Shown: positions 1 through 8,782, counted from the first letter of the stretch. The stretch is 64,000 nucleotides of DNA from Haloarchaeobius amylolyticus (GCF_026616195.1 NZ_JANHDH010000001.1:806001-870000), one strand, 5' to 3'. Notes: a model not told the origin generated them from the sequence alone. Made by a program: numbers and translations.

Positions 1-586
1 CGACCTCGCCGACCGCCTCGGCGTCAGTCGCCCCTCGGTCACCAGCATGTTCGAGGTGCTGGCCGACCGCGGCCTCATCGACCGCGAGCCGTACCGGCCG
101 GTCGTCCTCACCCCTGACGGTGAACGCGCAGCCCTCCGTATCGTCCGCAGACACCGCCTCGTCGAGACGCTGCTCACCGAGCACTTCGGCTTCGCCATCA
201 GCGAGGTCGACGCCGAGGCGGACGCGCTGGAACACCACATCAGCGACCGACTCTGCGAGGAGATCGACCGCGTGCTCGGCCACCCCGCGGTCGACCCCCA
301 CGGCGACCCCATCCCGGACGCGAGCCTCGAACTCCGCGGTGAGTCAGCGGCCGTCTCGCTGGTCGACGTCGCCGAGGGAACTGCCGCCGAGGTGACCCGC
401 ATCGGCACGCAGGACGAGGAGACCCTCTCGTACCTGGTCGCCGCCGGCATCGAACCGGGTGCCAGACTCACGGTCGCGGAGGTCGCCCCCTTCGGGATGG
501 TGACGGTCGACGTCGCTGGCGAGGAGGGAGCAGAGAGCCTCCCGGAACCCCTCGCGACGCAGGTCCTCGTTCGCGTCGACGAGTAG
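1..586 (+). CDS. DtxR/SirR-family metal-dependent transcriptional regulator (5' partial)
   Basis: The reading frame is open from the window edge (first full codon at position 2), so the start of the gene lies outside. The visible part begins in the recognition helix of a winged helix-turn-helix (GVSRPSVTSMF). It continues through a helical dimerisation domain with the DtxR-like His/Glu pattern EALEHHISDRLCEEI-type (here DALEHHISDRLCEEID) and HPAVDPHGDPIP, and ends in a FeoA/SH3-like C-terminal domain. DtxR-family proteins repress metal uptake or iron genes when loaded with Fe2+ or Mn2+. The C-terminal domain places it nearer the long DtxR/IdeR/SirR forms than the short MntR form. A DtxR-box-like palindrome occurs about 8 kb away, before a Rieske gene. 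Family assignment is firm; the metal is not known. Confidence 0.9.
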   Translation, partial: DLADRLGVSRPSVTSMFEVLADRGLIDREPYRPVVLTPDGERAALRIVRRHRLVETLLTEHFGFAISEVDAEADALEHHISDRLCEEIDRVLGHPAVDPHGDPIPDASLELRGESAAVSLVDVAEGTAAEVTRIGTQDEETLSYLVAAGIEPGARLTVAEVAPFGMVTVDVAGEEGAESLPEPLATQVLVRVDE

Positions 587-589
587 CGT

Positions 590-877
590 TCAGGTCACCC
601 GCGTCTCGACCGCCTCGAACAGCCGCGAGGCGACGTAGATGCAGGCGAGGAAGACGGCCACGCTGACGAGTACGACGGCGAGGAGCCCGACCGCGACCGC
701 TGGCGTGTCGACCTGCCCGGCGAACCGGGGACGGTTCGACAGGCGGACGAGGAACAGCAGTACCTCGAAGCCGGCCGCGAGTCCCGCGACCAGCGCCAGC
801 ACGACGGTCGCGACGCCGGTGACGACGCCGACGGCTTCGTGCGCCAGCGACCGCTCGTCGTCGCCATCGTCGGCCAT
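590..877 (-). CDS. small two-helix membrane protein, function unknown
   Basis: A 95-residue protein with an acidic N-terminus (MADDGDDERS) and two hydrophobic segments, roughly residues 15-45 and 60-88, separated by a short polar loop. It is convergent with the DtxR-type regulator, with only 3 bp between the stops. I recognise no named family. The length, acidic start and clean helix pattern suggest a real haloarchaeal inner-membrane protein rather than a chance frame. Confidence 0.65.
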   Translation of the reverse strand: MADDGDDERSLAHEAVGVVTGVATVVLALVAGLAAGFEVLLFLVRLSNRPRFAGQVDTPAVAVGLLAVVLVSVAVFLACIYVASRLFEAVETRVT

Positions 878-930
878 GGTGGCCTCTGTCGTGGGGTCGA
901 CAAAAACGTTGGCAGTCGCTGGCCGGCGGC

Positions 931-1170
931 TTACTCGGGGTCGTCCGTTCGCGCAGAGTCTGGCGTCTGCTCGCGGTCGGCGGGCTCGTCGTCCGCTTCG
1001 TCATCAGCCTCGACGACGACCGGGCCGCCACACTCCGGGCACTCGCCCTCGTGTTCGTAGAACCCTGCCTCGCACTCCGTACAGCGATACGTGGCGTGCG
1101 CCTCCTTCGCCTCGCGGGCCTCCTCGGTGAGACGGCCGACCCGCCGTCCGAACTTCCGGAACAGTCCCAT
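931..1170 (-). CDS. small zinc-ribbon protein
   Basis: A 79-residue protein with a basic N-terminal helix (residues 1-25), then a four-cysteine ribbon CTECEAGFYEHEGECPECGG at about residues 30-49, typical of rubredoxin-like or zinc-ribbon folds that bind one Zn2+. It ends in a very acidic disordered tail. A TATA-like TTATC on the minus strand lies near 1195-1200, about 27 bp before the ATG, fitting a leaderless transcript. Similar short CxxC...CxxC proteins are common in haloarchaea; no specific role can be assigned. Confidence 0.7.
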   Translation of the reverse strand: MGLFRKFGRRVGRLTEEAREAKEAHATYRCTECEAGFYEHEGECPECGGPVVVEADDEADDEPADREQTPDSARTDDPE

Positions 1171-1368
1171 GCATGGTCAGACGGGCGCTTCGCAGATAAG
1201 TGCAGGAGCACACCGGGGACGCCGAGACGATGTGTCGCTCCGGCATCGACCGACCCCCCAGCAGGCGCGAAAAATCCTTATTCGAGCCTGTCCCCTCCGC
1301 TCCTGTGAGGCACTGACACGCATGACCGGGGCGGTTGCTCCGGCCGGCAGGGTCCTCGAGGGGGAGAC

Positions 1369-1977
1369 ATGAGCCAAGAGCTACGACGGGAATGGTTCGA
1401 ATCGCACAGTCGCGTGAACGCCGGCGTCGCATGGGTCCTCACCGCCCTCCTGGTACTGGCGACGCTGTCCAGCCTGCTCCGGTTCAGGGTGGTCGACGTG
1501 GTCCTCGGGCTGAGTGCGGTGCTGATCGCGGTCGCGCCGGCACTCGTCTCGCGGTCGTGGACGACGACCGTCCCCTGGCCACTGCTGTTGCTCGCCGTGG
1601 TGCCACTGCTCGGCGGCGCGTTCGAGACGACCGCCTTCGTCGGGATGGTGGTCACCGGCGTCGGTATCGCCGGCCTCGGCATGCTGCTCGTCGCGACGCT
1701 CCAGCTGGTCACCACGGTCCGGATGACGGCCGCGGTCGCGGTCGCGTTCACCGTCCTCACGACGCTGGCGTTCGCCGGCTACTGGGCGGTCGGGTCGGCT
1801 CTCTCGGCGACCTACCTCGGGACCGGGTTCGTCGCGACCAACACCGAGCTGATGCAGGTGTTCACCGCGGCCCTGCTCGGCGGCGTCGTCGGTGGGCTCG
1901 TCTTCCGGTGGTACTTCCGCAGACAGCTCGGGCTCCCGGCCCCGGGCGCGACCCCCGCCGAGGGTGAGGTCGCATGA
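1369..1977 (+). CDS. multi-pass membrane protein, function unknown
   Basis: A 202-residue protein with about six hydrophobic segments and almost no soluble part. Its ATG follows the SD-like GGGGGAGA. The stop codon overlaps the start of the next gene (ATGA at 1974-1977), so the two are probably cotranscribed and translationally coupled. I see no catalytic or transport signature, so the function is unknown. Confidence 0.7.
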   Translation: MSQELRREWFESHSRVNAGVAWVLTALLVLATLSSLLRFRVVDVVLGLSAVLIAVAPALVSRSWTTTVPWPLLLLAVVPLLGGAFETTAFVGMVVTGVGIAGLGMLLVATLQLVTTVRMTAAVAVAFTVLTTLAFAGYWAVGSALSATYLGTGFVATNTELMQVFTAALLGGVVGGLVFRWYFRRQLGLPAPGATPAEGEVA

Positions 1978-2642
1978 GCGTCGCGCGCCGCGTCGGGCTC
2001 ACGCCGGAGCGACAGGGCACCCTCGTCCACACCCTGCAGGCGGTCATGTTCGGCATCCTGTCGGTCGGGGTGTGGCTCGGGAACGCCGGCGTCGTGGTCA
2101 ACGCCGCCGTCGGGCTCTGTGTGACCTTCCTCCCGGCGTACCTCGAACGCAACTACCGGTTCACGATGAGCGTCGGCCTCGTGCTGTGGATCACCGTCGC
2201 GATGTTCCTGCACGCGCTGGGGACCCTGCCACTGCCCGGCGCCGACCTCGCGACGCTGTACGGCTCGACGTGGTGGTGGGACCACATGACCCACGCGCTG
2301 TCGTCGTCGCTCGTCGCCGGGGTCGCCTACGCCGTGGCCCGGGCACTGGACGAACACGCCGAGGCCATCGTCCTGCCGCCACGGTTCCTGTTCGTCTACC
2401 TGCTCGTGTTCGTGATGGCCTTCGGTGTCGTGTGGGAACTCCTCGAGTTCTACATCAGCGTCCTCGCGGGGGCACTCGGGACCGGAACGGTCCTCACCCA
2501 GTACGGCCTCGACGACACCCTGCTCGACCTCGGGTACAACACGCTCGGTGGCCTCCTCGTCGCCCTGTTCGGGACGGCACACCTGACGGGCGTCGCGGCG
2601 GAACTCGCCGGGCGGTTGGGCGACCGCGCCGACGAGGGGTGA
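1974..2642 (+). CDS. DUF2238/YjdF-like integral membrane protein
   Basis: A 222-residue polytopic protein. Conserved polar residues sit inside or next to membrane helices: WWWDHMTHALSSS around residues 100-112, WELLEFY around 160, and LDDTLLDLGYNTLGG around 183-197. This pattern of D-H-H, W-E and D...D...N-G resembles the DUF2238 (YjdF) family, whose biochemical function is unknown. It overlaps the preceding membrane gene by 4 bp and lies 54 bp before the MscS-like gene, so the three may form one operon of envelope proteins. Confidence 0.7.
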   Translation: MSVARRVGLTPERQGTLVHTLQAVMFGILSVGVWLGNAGVVVNAAVGLCVTFLPAYLERNYRFTMSVGLVLWITVAMFLHALGTLPLPGADLATLYGSTWWWDHMTHALSSSLVAGVAYAVARALDEHAEAIVLPPRFLFVYLLVFVMAFGVVWELLEFYISVLAGALGTGTVLTQYGLDDTLLDLGYNTLGGLLVALFGTAHLTGVAAELAGRLGDRADEG

Positions 2643-2696
2643 CCGCCTACGTCCCGTCACCCAACCGTTTTGTCCGCGGCACTCGACGACCGGCCC

Positions 2697-3272
2697 ATGG
2701 CCGGTCCAGCCGACTTCCTGGTCGAACTCGTACAGGAGACCTTCACCACCTTCCAGGCGGGCGTCCTCGACGCGTTCCCCCGGCTCGTCATGGGGCTCGT
2801 CTTCCTCACCCTCTCCTACGTCGGCATCAAGATCGCACTGCGGATCACGCGCAGCGCCCTCGACGCCATCTACCCCGACGAGCAGGACCTCATCGTGAGC
2901 CTCGGCGTGACCGTCGCCGGCCTGTTCCTCTGGTTCGCCGCGGGGCTCGCCCTGCTCAAGATACTCGGGATGGGCGACGTGGCGGCCAGCCTCGGCACCG
3001 CGACCGGCTTCATCGCCCTCGGCGTCTCCTACGCCCTCTCGGGGATGATCGCCGACACGGTCGCCGGCGTCTACCTGCTGCGCGACCCCGACTTCAACCC
3101 CGGCTACCGGGTGACGACCGACGGGGTGACCGGCGAGGTCAGGAGCATCGGCCTGCGCAAGTCCCGCATCGAACTCGACGGCGGTGACGTGGTCGTGCTG
3201 GCGAACGGGGCCGTCGAGAAGAAGTGGACGAAGGAGGGCGAGGAACCGGCGGCAGTGCACGAGGACAGCTAG
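2697..3272 (+). CDS. MscS-like mechanosensitive ion channel-related protein
   Basis: 191 residues counted from the ATG at 2697. An in-frame TTG at 2670 exists, but the protein from MAGPADF is the natural size. Three hydrophobic segments are followed by the MscS pore-lining and beta-domain region: GFIALGVSYALSGMIADTVAGVYLL, then DPDFNPGYRV and a beta-rich end (VTGEVRSIGLRKSRIEL, VVVLANGAVEKKW). MscS channels release solutes during hypo-osmotic shock. At 191 residues it has only the core; the C-terminal cage of E. coli MscS is missing, as in many short archaeal forms. Confidence 0.8.
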   Translation: MAGPADFLVELVQETFTTFQAGVLDAFPRLVMGLVFLTLSYVGIKIALRITRSALDAIYPDEQDLIVSLGVTVAGLFLWFAAGLALLKILGMGDVAASLGTATGFIALGVSYALSGMIADTVAGVYLLRDPDFNPGYRVTTDGVTGEVRSIGLRKSRIELDGGDVVVLANGAVEKKWTKEGEEPAAVHEDS

Positions 3273-3313
3273 TCTCACGGCACAGCTATCGGTCGATACG
3301 TCGTATCTCGGGC

Positions 3314-3973
3314 ATGATACCGGACTCGCGTCCCCGCTGTTCCCGCAGGCGATGGCTCGCCACCGCGGGTGCCGGCGGCCTCCTCTCGCTCGCTGGCTGC
3401 CTGGGGAGCCGGAGCACCCGCCCGGAGACGACCATCGACTGGACGGGCGAGACCGTCGACCGCGACGGGATGGAGCGCCACCAGCTGTTCGGCGGCGAGG
3501 ACCTGCCGTTCGTACTGACGGTTCGACAGGTGACGCCGGTGCCCGCCGAGCCGACCGGGCAGCCCCGGATTCCGATGTTCGCCCTGTTCCACCACCGCAG
3601 GGGGCTCCGGACCGAGCGCATCGCCCTCAAACTTCGCGCCCCACCGAGCGACGGGAGCGCCCACGAAGCCGCGGTCTACGTCCGGCCGATGGTGGACGAC
3701 CGCTGGGACCCGCTCTCGGTCACGACCGACGCCGCGGGCTGGACGGTGGTGCGCGCCGCCGACCTCGGGCGACAGGTCCGTGGCCGCGCACCCGGCGACG
3801 CGAACCTGACGCTCGAGTTCGTCCTCGAACCGTCGCGCGTCCACCCCGTCGCCGAGCTGTTCCTCGACCTCGACGTCGTGCTCAGCGAGGACACCACGCT
3901 GGGGCGGCGGCGCTACCGGGTCCGCCGACAGGTCACGTTCCCGCTCGTCACCGAGACCACCCCGGTCGGGTGA
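3314..3973 (+). CDS. Tat-exported lipoprotein, function unknown
   Basis: 219 residues from the ATG at 3314. The N-terminus has paired arginines (SRRRWLATAGAGG) and a lipobox LSLAGC about residues 20-25, so it is probably exported folded by the Tat system and lipid-anchored at the cysteine. The mature part is a beta-rich domain with no recognised family. The extended frame reaching back to 3224 overlaps the MscS-like gene and lacks a sensible signal, which is why the later start is preferred. Confidence 0.7.
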   Translation: MIPDSRPRCSRRRWLATAGAGGLLSLAGCLGSRSTRPETTIDWTGETVDRDGMERHQLFGGEDLPFVLTVRQVTPVPAEPTGQPRIPMFALFHHRRGLRTERIALKLRAPPSDGSAHEAAVYVRPMVDDRWDPLSVTTDAAGWTVVRAADLGRQVRGRAPGDANLTLEFVLEPSRVHPVAELFLDLDVVLSEDTTLGRRRYRVRRQVTFPLVTETTPVG

Positions 3974-4124
3974 CGGGAGTACCGTCTCGACCGCGTGACC
4001 GGACCGGTCTCGCGCCGACCGTGCAGGTGGTGAACGATGTTCGAATGTGAACGGATGCAATCACGAATACGCATATTTTGGGCCGAGTAGGGACAGAAAC
4101 GTAACAGTTGCGCCGTCAGAACAC

Positions 4125-4140
4125 CAATCTTTTCAGATTG
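4125..4140. promoter_or_regulatory. perfect palindrome over the nhaC-like promoter
   Basis: CAATCT-TTTC-AGATTG is a perfect 6-bp inverted repeat with a 4-nt centre. It covers positions -34 to -19 relative to the antiporter ATG, just where the TATA box of a leaderless haloarchaeal gene should be. The position suggests an operator that would block TATA-binding protein when occupied. No regulator is known. Confidence 0.45.
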
Positions 4141-4158
4141 CCTTAGCAACTCCGGTTG

Positions 4159-5787
4159 ATGCCTGGAGAAACACACGGCGTCATCAGCCTGCTCCCGGCA
4201 CTGGTCGCCATCGGCCTGACCCTGAAGACGCGACAGGTGTTGCTGTCGCTGTTCGCGGGGATATGGCTCGGTGGAACCATCCTGACCGGCTACAACCCGA
4301 TCGCCGGTGCGGCCCGTGCCCTGGAGTTCGTGGTGAGCAACGTGACCGCAACGTGGAACATGAAACTGCTGCTGTTCACCTTCTTCGTCGGCGCGATGCT
4401 GGGGATGATATTCCTCTCCGGCGGGATGTCGGCGCTCGCGACCCGCATCGCCGAGCGCATCCAGACGCGCAAGCAGGCGGAGGTGGGCACCGCCACCCTG
4501 GGGATGCTCATCTTCGTCGACTCCTACGCGTCGACGATGATCACGGGGTCGGTGATGCGCCCCATCACCGACACGTTCGAGATCAGCCGCGAGAAACTGG
4601 CGTACATCCTCGACTCGACGACCTCGCCGACCGCGAGCGTCGCCGTGGTCTCGACCTGGCTCGGCTTCGAGGTCGGGCTCATCCGCCAGCAGTTCACGAA
4701 CCTCGGCATCCAGGCCGACCCGTTCGTGATGTTCCTGAAGAGCCTCCCGTTCCGCTTCTACAGCCTGCTGGCGATGGCGCTCGTCTTCATCGTCATCCTG
4801 ACCGACTGGGAGTTCGGTCCGATGAAGCGCGCCGAGCAGCGGGCCGAGCAGACGGGGAAGGTCCTGCGCGACGACGCCGACCCCCTCATCGAGACGCAGG
4901 AGGACGACATCGAGACGCCCGAGGACCTCGACCCGCGCTGGTGGTACTTCGCGGTGCCCATCGTCACGCTGGTGTTCATGACCGGGTTCAGCCTGCTGTT
5001 CACCGGCGGTCTGACCGTCGACGCGGTCGTCACGCCCCTGCTGGGCATGAACTTCGAGACGCTCGGGAACAACCTCGTACAGGCCATCTCGAACGCCTCG
5101 ACCGCGAACGCCATCCTGTGGGCGGCCTTCGCCGGGGCGGGGAGCATCCTCGCCATCCTCGTCGGCCACGCCCGCGTCGGCCTCGAACCGGTCTCCGACG
5201 CCATCTTCGAGGGCTTCAAGATGGTGATGTTCCCGGTCGCGGTGCTCTCGCTCGCGTGGTCCATCGGGGCGGTCTCGCAGACGCTCGGCGTCGGCCCCTT
5301 CATCGTCGGCATCTCCGAGGGCGTCATCACCGCCGCGATGCTGCCCGCCATCGTGTTCGTCTCCTCGATGCTCATCGCGTTCTCCATCGGCACCTCCTGG
5401 GGGACGATGGGTATCCTGTTCCCGGTCGCCGTCCCGCTGGCCTACCAGCTGGGCGCGCCGCTCCCGTCGGCCATCGGGGCCATCCTGACGGGCGCGCTGT
5501 TCGGTGACCACTGCTCGCCCATCTCGGACACGACCGTCCTCTCGTCGATGTTCGCGGCGAGCGACCACGTCGACCACGTCAACACGCAGATACCGTACGC
5601 GGTCCTCGCGGGGGTCATCGCGACCCTGCTCTTCCTCGCGAGTGGCTACGGACTGCCCGCGGTTCCCGCCCTGCTCATCGGCCTCGTCCTGCTGGTCGGG
5701 GGCGCCTACACGCTCTCCGAACACGTCGACGTCGGCCGGTTCACGGTCTACGACAACGACGCCGACCTCGGCGTCAGCGACGACTGA
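4159..5787 (+). CDS. NhaC-family Na+/H+ antiporter
   Basis: 542 residues from the ATG at 4159, about the usual length for haloarchaeal NhaC proteins. Around a dozen membrane segments are present. Family-typical motifs include GTSWGTMGILFPVAVPLA (about residues 415-432) and the strongly conserved GDHCSPISDTTVLSS (about 453-467), which lies in the ion-binding core. A hydrophilic loop near residues 225-260 (rich in D/E/R) is probably cytoplasmic. NhaC proteins exchange cytoplasmic Na+ for external H+ and fit a halophile. The alternative substrate pairs known in this family (for example malate-lactate) cannot be excluded. Confidence 0.88.
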   Translation: MPGETHGVISLLPALVAIGLTLKTRQVLLSLFAGIWLGGTILTGYNPIAGAARALEFVVSNVTATWNMKLLLFTFFVGAMLGMIFLSGGMSALATRIAERIQTRKQAEVGTATLGMLIFVDSYASTMITGSVMRPITDTFEISREKLAYILDSTTSPTASVAVVSTWLGFEVGLIRQQFTNLGIQADPFVMFLKSLPFRFYSLLAMALVFIVILTDWEFGPMKRAEQRAEQTGKVLRDDADPLIETQEDDIETPEDLDPRWWYFAVPIVTLVFMTGFSLLFTGGLTVDAVVTPLLGMNFETLGNNLVQAISNASTANAILWAAFAGAGSILAILVGHARVGLEPVSDAIFEGFKMVMFPVAVLSLAWSIGAVSQTLGVGPFIVGISEGVITAAMLPAIVFVSSMLIAFSIGTSWGTMGILFPVAVPLAYQLGAPLPSAIGAILTGALFGDHCSPISDTTVLSSMFAASDHVDHVNTQIPYAVLAGVIATLLFLASGYGLPAVPALLIGLVLLVGGAYTLSEHVDVGRFTVYDNDADLGVSDD

Positions 5788-5856
5788 CGACCGGCAGTCA
5801 CTCCAGGTCCCCGGCTGCCAGAGGACTCATCACTCACCTCCGCGATACTCTGGACG

Positions 5857-6261
5857 ATGACAGAGGAGGCTCCGCTCGACGACGCCGGTGCGACGCGGTA
5901 CGAGCGCCTGTTCCGGGGCTCGGAGGCCTTCTCGTCCCTGCTCGCCGAGGCGGCGGTCGACGTGGCCCCCGACGAACTCGAGCGCGTCTCGGTCGCCCGC
6001 CGGACGGGCCACGACGGCGAGGACGTCGTCGTGGTGCGCCTCCGTCGTGACGGGCCCGACGCAGCGCCCTGCCCCGCGTTCATCTACGACGGTTTCGAGG
6101 CCGCCGCCGACAGGACGGTCGACGTCGAGGCGACGTTCCGCGACGGCGACCTCGACGAGGCGTCGCTGACGACGGGCGACGAGGGCGGCGTGCTGGTCGG
6201 CCGTCGCCGGGTCTGGACCTACCGGGGCGGCATCGTCGCCGACGCCTCCTGGCTCTCCTGA
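5857..6261 (+). CDS. conserved-looking hypothetical soluble protein
   Basis: A 134-residue acidic, soluble protein with a regular pattern of short strands (VVVVRLRR, AFIYDGFE, GGVLVGRRRVWTYRGG). No domain is recognised. It follows the antiporter by about 70 bp on the same strand but has its own plausible start, so cotranscription is uncertain. The amino acid composition (high D/E, low K) is that of a real haloarchaeal protein. Confidence 0.55.
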   Translation: MTEEAPLDDAGATRYERLFRGSEAFSSLLAEAAVDVAPDELERVSVARRTGHDGEDVVVVRLRRDGPDAAPCPAFIYDGFEAAADRTVDVEATFRDGDLDEASLTTGDEGGVLVGRRRVWTYRGGIVADASWLS

Positions 6262-6646
6262 GGACGCTCCTGCGTGGGGTCGGGCCCGGTTCCCGCCCCG
6301 TGGTTTCGTCACCTGTCGGGAACTGGATCGGTTATCTTCGCGGCGCGCCTACGGTAGTGTGAGGGTGAGGTAATCACCCGACAGGGAGCATCGCACCGCC
6401 CCGAACGTCTGCCATACACTACCATGGGCGGGGCGAGTTCCTGTCTGCCAACCACAGTGCACGTCCTCGCCGGCGCGGCTGCCACCGCCGCCGGTACCTG
6501 TCGCCCGGTCCGGGTCTGCCACCCGACGGCCGCCATTCCTGCCATCTTCCACTATCCTCGCGAGCCCGCGGCGCGGCGCCAAAGGAACCGGTATCACAAG
6601 TACCATGCCACCCGGCGACGCAGTGGAGCGTACTCAGGTGGTTCAC
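6262..6646. other. 385-bp gene-free spacer with interleaved repeats
   Basis: No convincing protein gene: the open frames here are Arg/Pro/Cys-rich and lack an acidic bias. The spacer holds several repeats. Inverted pairs are CCTGTCGGG (6312-6320) with CCCGACAGG (6377-6385), GGTAGTGT (6353-6360) with ACACTACC (6416-6423), and GGGTGA (6363-6368) with TCACCC (6374-6379). GTCTGCCA occurs three times directly (6407, 6443, 6514) and ACCTGTCG twice (6311, 6496). The first two pairs interleave, as in a pseudoknot. It could be a long structured leader, a small RNA or a multi-operator control region for the aminotransferase gene that follows. Confidence 0.4.
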
Positions 6647-7759
6647 GTGACCGAGAAACGCGAGTATACCGACGACTATCCCGAGAAGACACTGTACATC
6701 CCCGGCCCGACCGAGGTGCGCGAGGACGTCATCGAGGCGATGGCCCAGCCGATGTTCGGCCACCGGATGGACCGGATGACCGACCTCTACACGACCATCG
6801 TCGAGGACACGAAGGACTTCCTCGGCACGACCAACGACGTCATCGTCCTCACGGCCTCCGGCACCGAGTTCTGGGAGGCCTCGACGCTCAACCTCGTCGA
6901 CGAGAACATCCTCGTCCCGACGTGTGGGAGCTTCAGCGAGCGCCACGCCAACGTCGCCGAGCGACTCGGGAAGAACGTCGACCGGCTGGAGTACGAGTGG
7001 GGCCAGGCCATCAAGCCCGAGGACATCCGCGAGACGCTCGAGGAGAGCGATAAGCACTACGACGTGGTCGCGACCGTGATGAACGAGTCCTCGACCGGCG
7101 TCCGCAACCCCATCGAGGAGATCGGCGACGTGGTCGCGGAGTACCCGGACACCTACTTCGTCGTGGACGCGGTCTCCGCCCTCGGCGGCGACTACGTCGA
7201 CATCGACGAGCACGACATCGACGTCATCTTCGCGTCCACCCAGAAGGCGTTCGCCATGCCGCCGGGGCTGGCGGTCTGCGTCGTCAGCGACGACGCCTAC
7301 GACCGCGAGGTCGGCAAGGACGAGGCGTCGTGGTACGGCGGTTTCCAGCGCTGTCTCGACTACTACGACCGCAAGGGCCAGACCCACTCCACGCCGGCGA
7401 TTCCGGTCATGCTCGCGTACCGGAAGCAGATGAAGCACATGCTGGCGGAGGGGCACGAGGGGCGCGACCAGCGCCACCGCGAGATGGCCGAGTACACCCG
7501 CGACTGGGCCCACGAGCACTTCGACATGTTCCCCGAGACGGGCTACGAGTCCCAGACCGTGAGCTGTATCGAGAACACCCAGGGCATCGACGTGGCCGCC
7601 ACCATCGAGGCAGTCTCCGAGCAGTACGACTACGTCTTCTCGAACGGGTACGGCTCCGCCCTCGGCGAGAAGACGTTCCGCATCGGGCACATGGGCGAAC
7701 ACGACCTCGAGTCCATCAAGGCTCTCACCGACGCCATCGAGGACGTCGCCGACCTGTAG
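6647..7759 (+). CDS. class V PLP aminotransferase (alanine/serine-glyoxylate aminotransferase-like)
   Basis: 370 residues from the GTG at 6647. That start is preceded at 5-nt spacing by AGGTGG, a good Shine-Dalgarno match, and gives the N-terminus MTEKREYTDDYPEKT. An upstream ATG at 6605 would add 14 poorly conserved-looking residues. The fold-type I PLP enzyme has IPGPTEV near the start, LTASGTEFWEAS for phosphate binding, VVDAVSALGG with the cofactor-pairing Asp, and the Schiff-base lysine in ASTQKAFAMPPG (about residue 202). Class V members of this group move amino groups between alanine, serine and glyoxylate. The exact substrate is not clear. Confidence 0.85.
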   Translation: MTEKREYTDDYPEKTLYIPGPTEVREDVIEAMAQPMFGHRMDRMTDLYTTIVEDTKDFLGTTNDVIVLTASGTEFWEASTLNLVDENILVPTCGSFSERHANVAERLGKNVDRLEYEWGQAIKPEDIRETLEESDKHYDVVATVMNESSTGVRNPIEEIGDVVAEYPDTYFVVDAVSALGGDYVDIDEHDIDVIFASTQKAFAMPPGLAVCVVSDDAYDREVGKDEASWYGGFQRCLDYYDRKGQTHSTPAIPVMLAYRKQMKHMLAEGHEGRDQRHREMAEYTRDWAHEHFDMFPETGYESQTVSCIENTQGIDVAATIEAVSEQYDYVFSNGYGSALGEKTFRIGHMGEHDLESIKALTDAIEDVADL

Positions 7760-7783
7760 GCCAGCCGACTCTGGACCCGTCTT

Positions 7784-8782
7784 CTACGTCTTCAGCACGC
7801 GGCCGGGAGCCACCGCGACGACCAGCAGGGCGGCGGGGCCGATGATGAACCCCGCCCAGGTGAGCAGCGCCAGCCCACCTGCGGCCGCGATACCGGCCCG
7901 ACGGCCCGCGGTGAGTTCGAGGTCGCCCCGGAGTGCGAGCCCGAGCGCCCAGCCGCCACAGAGCACCGGGACGACGACGAACAGACCCGTGACCACCGCC
8001 CCGGCGGTCGGCCCGGTCCGGAGCAGGGCGAACCCCATCTGGAGCGCCGTGTTCAGCCCACTACCGAGCACGAACAGCCCGCCACCCGCCAACAGGAGGC
8101 GGGCAGGGACGGACCCCCAGTCTTCCCGCCAGCGATTCCTGGTGAGACTCGCACCGGCCACCAGCGCGAGGAGCATCGGGCCGAGGACGACGAGGGGATG
8201 CTGGCCCGCCCAGAGGTGGGTCCGGACGAGGTCGAACGGGACCATCGCGTACTCGACCGGCGAGAACTGTTCGCTGTAGCCGAGTGCGACCCCGGCAGGG
8301 CCGCTCCGGTTCGCCGGTTCGTAGACCGCGACGAGGTACGTCGTCTCGGTCTCGACCTGCCTGCTGAACTCGGCCGTGTGGTAGTTCGCCGAGGGCGCGA
8401 ACGGTTCGTAGCTGGCCGACGCCGGGCGTTCACCCTCGACCACGACGGCGCCCATCCCCTCGGGGACCGTCACGCCCGCCGGCACGTCCCCGGTTCCCTC
8501 CAGTGAGGGACTCATCACGACCAGTGAGGGAGTGAACTCGCCGCCCCGGGGAGTGAACGTCCCGACCTGCAGGCGCTCGCCGGGCGACAGCGTGACCCGG
8601 TAGTACTTCGCGCCACCGTCCCCGAGTCTGTCGTAGAACGACCACGATTTCACCGCGTCCGGGACCTCGACGGCCTGCTCCGGGCTGGTGTTGTCCACCG
8701 GGAAGTTCGGAACGTGCGCGAGGACCGGCGCCGCGACCAGCAGGAGAACCACGAGCACGGTCAGGGTGCGGGTCGGTCGCAT
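7784..8782 (-). CDS. exported beta-domain protein with C-terminal membrane helices
   Basis: 332 residues. A Sec-type signal peptide (MRPTRTLTVLVVLLLVAAPVLA, about 1-22) is followed by an extracellular beta-rich domain of about 165 residues that looks like a PPC/jelly-roll fold (YYRVTLSPGERLQVG). Four or five transmembrane segments then fill the C-terminal half. The gene is convergent with the aminotransferase. I recognise no named family; a surface sensor or envelope role is possible but unsupported. Confidence 0.65.
   Translation of the reverse strand: MRPTRTLTVLVVLLLVAAPVLAHVPNFPVDNTSPEQAVEVPDAVKSWSFYDRLGDGGAKYYRVTLSPGERLQVGTFTPRGGEFTPSLVVMSPSLEGTGDVPAGVTVPEGMGAVVVEGERPASASYEPFAPSANYHTAEFSRQVETETTYLVAVYEPANRSGPAGVALGYSEQFSPVEYAMVPFDLVRTHLWAGQHPLVVLGPMLLALVAGASLTRNRWREDWGSVPARLLLAGGGLFVLGSGLNTALQMGFALLRTGPTAGAVVTGLFVVVPVLCGGWALGLALRGDLELTAGRRAGIAAAGGLALLTWAGFIIGPAALLVVAVAPGRVLKT

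Noticed and set aside
1391-1412. T-loop-like GGTTCGAATC suggesting a tRNA
   Set aside because: No acceptor, D or anticodon stems around it; it lies inside the membrane-protein gene at 1369.
1812-3278. 488-codon minus-strand frame opposite the membrane genes
   Set aside because: Product is His/Asp/Glu/Gly-rich with no domains; the plus strand has three membrane proteins with recognisable helices.
6605-6646. ATG 6605 as the start of the class V aminotransferase
   Set aside because: The extra 14 residues look unconserved, while GTG 6647 has an AGGTGG Shine-Dalgarno at 5-nt spacing. Not fully excluded.
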